Positions 59,501 through 64,000 of a stretch of 64,000 nt of DNA are shown here, in pieces. The stretch spans positions 434,001-498,000 of the forward strand of contig WFMF01000036.1 of NCBI GenBank assembly GCA_011033025.1, in the 5' to 3' direction. A program made the position numbers and the translations under genes. This stretch comes from Beroe forskalii. Lineage: Eukaryota; Ctenophora; Nuda; Beroida; Beroidae. Below the pieces are notes generated by a model, which saw only the letters and a list, made by a program, of their open reading frames with translations, did no database searches and was not told the DNA's origin. How positions within the stretch are numbered: position 1 is the first letter of the stretch; each line of letters opens with the position of its first letter.

Positions 59501-61809
59501 GATATCGATAATTTGATAATACCAATCTACACAATTCTGTGTTTGACGGCTGTTTGATCGAGGGTTGCAATTGTAGTGTTTCTGGACCTATATCGACCGG
59601 AATTGTTTTCTAGAGCTCTTGTTTGCTAATTTTGAATATATTATCATTATTCTTTAATTTCTTATCAATCATATTTTGCTATCTTAAATTTAGATTGATC
59701 TCTGATCAGTGGAGAGAAAACATTGCTTATTTGGATGCTGGTGTAGCTCAATACTAAGATGGTTTAGATCATGGTGGAACTGATACCGATCCAACTTTTC
59801 TTGAAATATAGCTGCAATGATTTACTGATAGTGATATAGGTGATCATATGACCCGGATTTGACACTGTTCCGCGATTAGTGGAATAGCGGATGCTACACC
59901 GGGTGCTAACTGCTATTTTTGATTAAACACAGCTTTTAAATTAGTTAATTCTTTAATTAGAATATGTTTGCATAAGTTTTCTGTTTATTGTAATAATTAT
60001 ATTTTTCAAACTGAACCACGATCTGATTGGCCATGATTCTAATTTTCCTACTATAAATCGCCACTTTATAACTTTGTGTTTGAAACATAATATTGATATG
60101 GAATATGGATTGTATTTTATTGTTATCATACCTTTTTTGAATTTAGTTGAATAATAAAAATAATGATGCAGTTCCAAATATTACCTTGTCATTATCATAA
60201 TAAATTTATTTTTCGTTGAATTAACATGTTTTTTATTATTTGTTTTCAGCAGATTTGCCTATCTAATGTTTAGTTTCATTGATTTGCGCGAAGCAGTAAC
60301 TGTTGCAGTTTTTATTATCATGTCTTCGACTGGCACTTATGATAAATTTGAAGATGAATTGTAAGACAAGTTCAATAGTCTTAGCAAGGAACTGGATTAA
60401 ATACCATCGGCCATTTCAACCTACCCGAAGGACAAAAATCGAATCATTTTTCATTTTTGGGTCATTTTTTGGACAGTTTTTTAACAGATTTTTCGATCAG
60501 TTCGGGAAAGGGCCGTGCCAAAAGTCTTATCTACAGATTGATACTTCTTATCTCCAATCTAATCTTCAGCTTGATAACCCTACAATTCTAACCCCCCTCC
60601 CCTCAGTTCTTTGACTCGCTCAAAGCGCACTGCGACTCCGGAACAGCCGAGTCCCTGCTGGAGACCTTCAACAACGACGGTCTGTCTAACTACCTGGTGG
60701 TGTACATCCGACTGCTGACTACCGGGCAACTTCATGAGAAGAGTGAGGAGTACCTGCCTTTTGTGGAGGGGTTGTACAAGAGCATGAAGGAGTTCTGTGA
60801 TAAGGTTTGCTTTTAGTGCGCCTTTCAGCATGATTTAGATGGGTATTCTAGTGTGGTTTGACATCATCCATGTATTGCCTTATCGGACTATAGTTTCACA
60901 GACCTAAAACTTCCTAACTCTTCAAAATAAGTTTTGATTTTTTTTTCAACCACTTAGTTATACTCAATCTTTGCCCGCCAATATAAGCATATATTACCCG
61001 ATTGTTGCATAAGTAATTAATTCAGTATTTTCTTCATATTTCCTGATATCATCCCTCCTTGTCTGATTCACTATAAGTTGCCAAAATTCTTATCTTCTTC
61101 CTGATGCATAATTGCAAAAATTCCTGGGAAACTTTGTCTCTACCATTCGTTATCGTTACTCACCAATCTCACCCCTGATCACCAATATCACCCCTGATCA
61201 CCAATCTCACCCCTCACCACCAATCTCACCCCTCATCACTAATCTCACCCCTCATCAACAATCTCACCTGTCACCCCTGATCACCAATCTCACCCCTATC
61301 ACCAATCTCACCCCTCACTATTAGTATTTGACCCTTTATATCCCAGGAAGTGCTGCCGGTTGACCGTGAAGCAGATCACATTCAGATCCTGGCTCTTGCT
61401 GAGTGTCTGGAATTTCCGCTCAAGCTGGTCTATGTTGACAGGTCTGAGGGAGAGCCCAACGAAGTGATCATCCCTCATGGAGCTACTCCAATTGTCACAC
61501 TTCTCTACAGACCAGGTTTGTTGATATTTGTTCAGTGCTCTTTCCTTCTGTCCAGTGCCCTTCTTTACCTTGCTGTCCCGTATCCACCCTTCCTCTTCCT
61601 CTCTGTCCAGTTTCCTTCCTTTCTGTCCAGTCCCTTTCTTTCATTTTCGAAGCTTCAAAATTAAAATTGATAACTTCATTTCAGTCTAATCTTAACAATC
61701 ACAAAATCAGTTATCTTTGATTGCTGAACATGGAATCAACGTGATGTTATGAAGCGTTTCAGTTATTTTAATCCCTTTTTCAGGACACTACGACATCCTG
61801 TACGAATGA
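35533..61809 (+). CDS. OTUB1: Otubain (OTU-family deubiquitinase), 7 exons spanning 26 kb
   Basis: Cysteine protease that cleaves Lys48-linked ubiquitin chains and, in mammals, restrains some E2 enzymes. Exons: 35533-35551, 35708-35859, 36282-36400, 45018-45102, 60607-60804, 61347-61515, 61784-61809. The total is 768 nt, giving 255 residues (human OTUB1 271). All junctions are GT-AG with matching phases. Catalytic D72 and C75 lie in RGDGNCFYRAF, and H249 in GHYDILYE at the C-terminus. Other family blocks: FTTEDFHET (exon 4), SNYLVVYIRLLTTG and MKEFCDK (exon 5), DHIQILALAECL and TLLYRPG (exon 6). The N-terminus is shorter than in mammals. Introns 3 and 4 (8.6 and 15.5 kb) contain three other genes, a satellite and transposons. 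Exons 2-3 use AT-rich codons, exons 4-6 GC-rich ones. OTUB1 against OTUB2 is judged from length and the N-terminal region. Confidence 0.95.
36511..36743. mobile_element. TA-flanked MITE in otubain intron 3 (233 bp)
   Basis: The ends AACTCGGCGCAATAAGTATT and AATACTTATTGC-like tccaagtt pair as inverted repeats of about 27 bases. TA flanks both sides, at 36509-36510 and 36744-36745. A second inner palindrome (acttgaaactttcagtaca / tgtactgaaagtttcaagt) lies inside. Tc1/mariner-like mobilisation is inferred from the TA. Confidence 0.8.
37230..38159 (-). CDS. Shisa/WBP1/VOPP1-like single-pass membrane protein
   Basis: A 309-residue type I membrane protein, nested antisense in otubain intron 3. The start is the ATG at 38159, just after an acceptor-like ggttacag, so a 5'-UTR intron is likely. 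Signal peptide about 1-25 (LIVALLLAVSVSG). A compact outer domain follows with eight cysteines (30, 34, 48, 55, 65, 76, 82, 93), one membrane helix (about 98-121) ending in a Cys cluster and a basic stop-transfer (CCCRRKC), then a Pro/Ala/Met-rich tail. The tail has degenerate STAMPPT repeats (219-259) and a PPAY motif (276-279) of the kind bound by WW domains. This layout (Cys-rich ectodomain, one helix, proline-rich PPxY tail) is that of the Shisa/WBP1/VOPP1 group, whose members act as trafficking adaptors. The family link is by architecture only; no single member is recognised. Confidence 0.75.
   Translation of the reverse strand: MQITPQILLTPSLIVALLLAVSVSGYTYDCYDQKCEGRWEHLGDYISCDNRYSRCRYDKSGRPRCVAGTSGSGVDCSWPYECGSYKTTGNAYCGENFTMMVMVIAGPAILITTISICYMCCCRRKCLSKKRGDELNGVTIQQRAPSVTQATQPLQSQPPVPPGVVIGNVNVVTGPLPSSSNQGYYGATDHTANTNHTNKLNRNTKNLISGSDCNKGLSPSAMPPYAIPSTAMPSTAMPPTAMAPTAMPPYALPTTAMPPPGLAEQGLLQPEPLIAPPAYSSVFPTAPSAPPMGNELANAYPTNPFYHGP
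38211..39522. other. Otubain intron 3, no gene supported
   Basis: Two plus-strand ORFs (38895-39101 and 39120-39434) have no recognisable domain, and the second opens on a TTG. They are left uncalled. Confidence 0.5.
39523..39797. repeat. 275-bp direct duplicate of the sequence before otubain exon 4
   Basis: From catgtgccatattataatat to gtgatttactttgttttttt it matches 40493-40619 followed directly by 44823-44970. The second copy is interrupted by the 4.2-kb element at 40620-44814. This first copy preserves the unbroken target (TACCCCAG at 39642-39649). Confidence 0.9.
40250..40492 (+). mobile_element. Retroposon-like tail ending in (tacaa)n
   Basis: A GC-richer, gene-less block ending in five or six tacaa units and abutting the 40493 duplicate. 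Ending in a short tandem tail is typical of SINEs or of LINE 3' ends of the CR1/L2 type. No A/B box is identified. Confidence 0.4.
41020..43570. repeat. 44-bp satellite (two 22-bp half-units), about 50 copies
   Basis: Half-units alternate: one reads tgatgtatcgctgacaccag plus tc, the other cggagtatcactgacaccgg plus tc. The 44-bp pattern is regular from 41040 to about 43200, then decays to irregular 22-mers up to 43570. The half-units are themselves relatives, so a 22-bp repeat doubled before it spread. The minus-strand ORFs across it are artefacts. Confidence 0.95.
43575..43800. repeat. Degenerate aaccgtaaccgaa run
   Basis: Irregular copies of aaccgtaaccga alternate with partly inverted ggttaactgg pieces. 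Its resemblance to telomere repeats is superficial. Confidence 0.7.
43950..44180. repeat. Foldback of about 110-base arms
   Basis: aagccgaatcaagccgaaac to caacccgagataccatgcaa pairs with the sequence from ttgcatgttatggtttgttt to ggcttgatttgg. The centre is near 44090. Mismatches are moderate. Confidence 0.7.
44540..44642. repeat. Tandem duplication of about 60 bases
   Basis: atgatattgacactcaatag through ggattgcatatttaactat occurs twice in a row, differing by a short insertion. Confidence 0.85.
45103..46158. other. Start of otubain intron 4, no gene
   Basis: No repeat or coding pattern I can support. ORFs at 45454-45684 and 45784-46030 are unremarkable. Confidence 0.5.
46159..46959 (-). CDS. 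Secreted acidic protein with two ShK (ShKT) domains, intronless
   Basis: A 266-residue protein, antisense inside otubain intron 4. The ATG at 46959 is preferred over 46998 (MAYFISAL...) because its context (agg ATG G) is better and a clean signal peptide follows (FFVFHLLILAQS, 7-18). Then come a strongly Asp/Glu-rich stretch with repeating EDDEYFEDDEDF (about 51-110) and a Lys/Arg-rich segment (129-149, RAKRPRKKK, possible convertase site). ShK domain 1 spans C152-C196 and domain 2 C221-C264, each with six cysteines and the ending CRKTCxxC. ShK folds occur in cnidarian channel blockers and in many ordinary secreted enzymes and matrix proteins. The acidic half suggests calcium or matrix binding, with no evidence of toxicity. 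Function unknown. Confidence 0.85.
   Translation of the reverse strand: MAFKSIFFVFHLLILAQSKNWMDDPVLVAEEQAFEDRNSLTWLAEMALEKDDGDDFLLDEDDFEDDEYFEEDEDFEEDEDFEDDEYFEDDEDFEDDEAFDDDEDFEDYEWDGFNIDESDMIFSGSEVRAKRPRKKKEKAEKAGKKESRKLPCENLWEDEFCHEVKRFCKGKETENERINKGKSAVRTYCRKTCRRCDTKQNKKVEYRRLMFNIKKDMKTTCEDKRGLEVCNKLRNKCYKEEDSTGGLLLRINLHKKCRKTCGYCDL
47033..47038 (-). promoter_or_regulatory. TATA box of the ShK gene
   Basis: TATAAA followed by gg on the gene's strand. Transcription would begin near 47005, placing the preferred ATG (46959) about 45 bases downstream and the alternative (46998) almost at the cap site. Confidence 0.5.
47039..47912. other. Otubain intron 4, no gene
   Basis: Mixed unique sequence with one short CpG-rich patch (47485-47520). 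Nothing coding is recognised. Confidence 0.5.
47914..48081. mobile_element. Small transposon-like element made of nested hairpin modules (168 bp)
   Basis: The ends ataggtc...cctaataccacat and its complement atgtggtattagg...gacctat pair. Inside are three consecutive hairpins: 47943-47978 (core gcgcgaagcgcg), 47983-48015 (attattggccgaagcgaagc) and 48019-48052 (ttttggacgaggcgaagccg). Each is an inverted flank around a GAAGC-type palindrome. The same design occurs in MFAP1 intron 7. Confidence 0.65.
48427..48536. repeat. Clustered gggttataggtcgg inverted copies
   Basis: At least five copies of ccctataacc or its complement alternate in orientation over 110 bases, giving several overlapping stem-loops. 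Confidence 0.75.
48540..57834. other. Long gene-free part of otubain intron 4
   Basis: I find no gene in these 9.3 kb. It holds a gaaa microsatellite (about 51462-51480), a gtac run (51576-51594), CpG-rich patches (51070-51180 and 51555-51575), a tandem duplication near 54885-54965 (agacagagagcaag), a 34-bp tandem near 56650-56745 (ccatgataatgccacatta) and a TGACGTCATTATCA motif at 55472. ORFs at 50595-50873 and 52363-52752 lack known domains, and the latter opens on a non-ATG codon. Confidence 0.55.
57835..58105 (+). repeat. 50-bp tandem array of splice-acceptor-like units before dolichol kinase
   Basis: Five to six units run into the start of the gene. Each has ggtcagtatgaaccccacta, a pyrimidine run and tgcctctag/gaatgtct. 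Each unit therefore contains a good 3' splice site pattern, and the last one supplies the first ATG (58106) of the open frame. Confidence 0.8.
58106..59557 (+). CDS. DOLK: Dolichol kinase
   Basis: CTP-dependent kinase of the ER membrane that makes dolichyl phosphate, the lipid carrier for N-glycans, O-mannose and GPI anchors. One open exon of 483 residues lies on the same strand within otubain intron 4. It is a multi-pass hydrophobic protein with a dozen or so membrane segments. The C-terminal third aligns with human DOLK: VQRKLYHVLV, DPLILTPLCLLLGLSLPVWL, and the CTP-binding region 390-418 with GVGDACAAVVG, then VKLPGTHKTVEG, then VYTKDIDNLIIPIY near the end. Human DOLK (538) has about 50 more residues at the N-terminus. 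The start may be M1 or M9 (58130), or lie in an upstream exon, since the ATG sits in a repeat that looks like a splice acceptor. Its codons are far richer in GC than its surroundings. Confidence 0.95.
   Translation: MSVGQYVEMSLYALLLLLQLPTCLTVACVKNFTLLVSAMQPIFSVWYFTKFHIVRTKPRLYQDFRVKEPPLAAVILTVVANSWPGGVVPAEFLVSGLLAIMFVGLCKECNRHVEHTFHVLSTNIVLALLIAPGCGPFIFLFVITCVITIVLFDVRRCFSVSEYVLANTFLSYAMYKAIFDTSSLFVLLCLVSIAVFLVIPPQLDTDTVLILLALLAWIAVIFSKNMSHHLNRLDNIVKDTVSEITEHTIMIGIWVACVALALLITLHPVARLNLHVQRKLYHVLVCVVFVSGISTAPQLLTTACSLLTFVMFFCEVSYYRGGGILKSHLTKFRGSQDQDPLILTPLCLLLGLSLPVWLRYGLFSEGVLQSRVSTTFLQGVLPYCGVLTVGVGDACAAVVGTSFGRVKLPGTHKTVEGFLGNVAGQVLFLALIGPYLTWGAARTWCDLLTLAGVILGSSVLEVYTKDIDNLIIPIYTILCLTAV
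60153..60158 (+). terminator. Likely polyadenylation signal of DOLK
   Basis: AATAAA about 600 bases after the stop and 450 bases before otubain exon 5. It would end the nested transcript before the host exon. Confidence 0.45.
61150..61322. repeat. Minisatellite in otubain intron 5
   Basis: About nine units of atcaccaatctcacccct with small changes. It ends 25 bases before exon 6. Confidence 0.85.
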
Positions 61810-62989
61810 TGGCACGATGATATCCGCGCTGTATTCACAGTGTCTGCGAACTGGAAGCATTGTATGATAAAGCTTCAAACATTATCAACCCAATATACAT
61901 CGCACGCGGTGTATTATACTATTTGATGTTGTAACAGAATATAATGATCAAGCAACTAGAGCGTTGATATGTTTTATAATATTTAAACTTTAATTATGTC
62001 GGTCAAAGCGTTCCAAATCAGAGCAGATCCCTAGTTTCCATCATCTTTATAACAGTTGATTTGAATTGTTGGGGGTTCTTTATTAGTTTAATTATTATTC
62101 TTGGGGACATTATTATGAAATTGAAGTGATGCTTGAAGTTAACTTTCAATATTTTGGGTCTATTTTTAATACGAATCGGCTCCACGTTCTGAAGGGATCA
62201 ATGGATCATCCACAAATTACGTATTATCAGCGGAAGCGGAGGTAGATTTTATTACGGCAGGCGGCTGAATATTGGAACGATAGTGGAGGTTAGGCAAATG
62301 ATAACGTACTTCATAAATCAATTCAGGGAAGTTCTGTTGAAAATAGCAATATTCGAAAACGTAATACGTGAACAATCCCTTACCTCCATCGTGTAGTTTT
62401 ACAATAACTATATTACTATTAGTATTACATTTACATAGTCTTGGAACTGGAAGATCTCCACAATATTCCGAATTGTTTTGAAATAATTTGCAGAGTAATC
62501 ACGGCTCAAACAAAACCAATCATGGAATAAGTATCTGTATAACATACTAACAGAGGTGTTGCTTGTCAGGCTTATTTAGAATTTTAAATAATGGGTCTGA
62601 CGACGTCAGACAAGGTGTTGCCACTTCGAGACGTGAGAATCATTCTGACAATCATTCCTAATTGCGCGGCGCTTTGTATAACGTCCAAATGGCAGTTTTG
62701 TGGAAATTTAAGAAACCGATATCAGATGTGGCGACACCTCTGTTAAATTTAAACGTCTCTGATTGGTCGACTGTGATTGACGTGATAACTCTACGAGACG
62801 ATAATGGGCAATAATTAATAAAAGCTGATGTGTCCTTATTGATGTGCAGTGGTGAGTGGACATTGTAACTGTACTGTAACGAGTAATAGTGTAAAAATGG
62901 GAATTTTAGATTTTCCGTTCTTGGAACTTGACCAATGACCTTGTCCGTTATATGACCATTTCACTTCCTCCATCCCCGTGCTGCGGTAT
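61810..62989. other. Otubain 3' region
   Basis: Presumed 3' UTR and flank. A canonical AATAAA occurs at 62817-62822, about 1 kb after the stop; nearer variant signals cannot be excluded. No other gene is seen. Confidence 0.45.
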
Positions 62990-63640
62990 ATTTTCCATGA
63001 GACATACCGTTCGTACGATGTATGACCCGCTGACGCCGGCCGCGAAGCGGCTGGCGTCAGCTAGCTCGATGAGAATCAGCGCCACACGCTGGTCACGCTG
63101 AATTCTCACGAGGGTCTGTCAACGGCCGACAAGTACTCTTCTGGCTGAATTAGTGAATTGAGTTATGACAGTTGTGTGCTAAAATTCTGATTTTTAATTG
63201 ACACTGTCGGGGACATAACATTAACATATGTTGCCAGATTGCTAAACACGTATAATTATATCCCTGTGTGCGCGGCGCACGTACGCACACCAATGTGGGC
63301 TTACGAAGTTGCCAGATGTTGCCTTCCTAAGCCAGCATAAATGTGTGTATACGGTACGCGCCGCGCGACGATAACAGGGATATGTGTTTAGCAAAACGTT
63401 GCCTGTCCCGACTCTGCGAGTCGTGGGGGCGCGCGCCGCGCATGGGGGACCAGGCAACGTCTGGCAAAACATATGAAGCTTTGCGTTTGCATTCCCTACA
63501 TTGGAGTGCTTTTGAACTTCGACGGACGTTGCCCCGTCTATTTCTTCTGACTGGATGGTTGCAAAGTGACGTCCAAATGTGGAACGTTGCGCCGCGCGCG
63601 AGGGTAGGGTAACATCCTACGATTTTGAACTTGATTTAAA
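62990..63640. repeat. CpG-rich dispersed repeat, copy 2
   Basis: Shares several 15-40 base blocks with 31090-31770, including gtgacgtccaaatgtggaac, gggtagggtaacatcctacg and ctgacgccggccgcgaag, but in a different order. Beyond it, 63720-63800 also resembles 32320-32400 (gttggaaagt context), so the shared unit extends past the CpG-rich part. The ORFs at 63242-63612 are not credible genes. Confidence 0.75.
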
Positions 63641-64000
63641 TTAAATTGAAGCCATTGAAATGAACATTGAACTTTTCTTAAGCTAAACAGTGAGCCAATG
63701 GTGTCTCATTATGACTTGTTTATCAATCTGGATCTGCATGGATTCTATCAAGGACTACCATGGATGGAGTTGTTGGAAAGTCTTGTGCTTGACTAATGGC
63801 AAAGAAATAGGGCCAGGGTGAAATGAAGTTATTTATGGAGCTTACTATGTGCTATGGAACTAACTAAAAAATCACTATCGTCCATCAAATTCATCTTAAT
63901 ATTTGAGAATAGGTTCGAAAATGAGCTTTACTACTAAGAATATCACCATCAAATTAATCTTAATATTTGAGAACCTATTCTCAACTATAGTTGAGAATAG
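63641..64000. other. Right end of the window, no gene
   Basis: The last 130 bases contain inverted and direct copies of ttaatatttgagaataggtt (63897, and complement near 63975). Nothing else is supported. Confidence 0.5.

Noticed and set aside
63242-63612. Overlapping ORFs in the CpG-rich repeat at the right end
   Set aside because: They are open on both strands because of the GC-rich repeats, with no domain.

Overview
The window is animal nuclear DNA. Genes are split by GT-AG introns with cag/tag acceptors, intergenic and intronic DNA is AT-rich (roughly 38% GC by eye), and repeats are plentiful. The protein set is metazoan: MFAP1, NCS-1/frequenin, a rhodopsin-class GPCR, ShK domains, a Shisa/VOPP1-like membrane protein, otubain and dolichol kinase. 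It looks like an invertebrate, probably marine, but I cannot name the phylum from sequence alone. There is a 100-base assembly gap at 3595-3694. I saw no tRNA, rRNA, CRISPR, retrovirus-like or capsid-bearing element.

Layout. 1-3594 is a second, poorer-quality copy of 20768-24663 that carries an extra 931-bp TA-flanked transposon; an unmerged haplotype next to the gap is the simplest explanation. An intronless GPCR (5940-6947, +) faces the spliceosomal gene MFAP1 (20670 to 7514, -) tail to tail. I rebuilt MFAP1 as nine exons giving 448 residues. Its fourth intron holds a 7.5-kb, nearly perfect, nested foldback element that starts about 15 bases from a splice donor. Its fifth donor lies in a 27-bp tandem array that repeats the donor in frame. 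25620-29800 (-) is NCS-1 in three exons. 32530-33501 (+) is an intronless family I inorganic pyrophosphatase with a signal peptide and a C-terminal KSEL.

35533-61809 (+) is otubain in seven exons (255 residues, catalytic D72/C75/H249 present). Its two large introns host three other genes: a Shisa/VOPP1-like protein (38159-37230, -), a secreted acidic protein with two ShK domains (46959-46159, -) and dolichol kinase (58106-59557, +). Intron 3 also holds a 4.2-kb hAT-like non-autonomous element (40620-44814) whose unoccupied target is preserved in a nearby duplicate and whose body is mostly a 44-bp satellite. CpG-rich dispersed repeats lie at 31090-31770 and 62990-63640.

The genes do not form one pathway. 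MFAP1 (pre-mRNA splicing), otubain (deubiquitination) and dolichol kinase (N-glycosylation) are housekeeping; the others act in calcium sensing, signalling or the secretory route. Nesting and repeat invasion are what link them.
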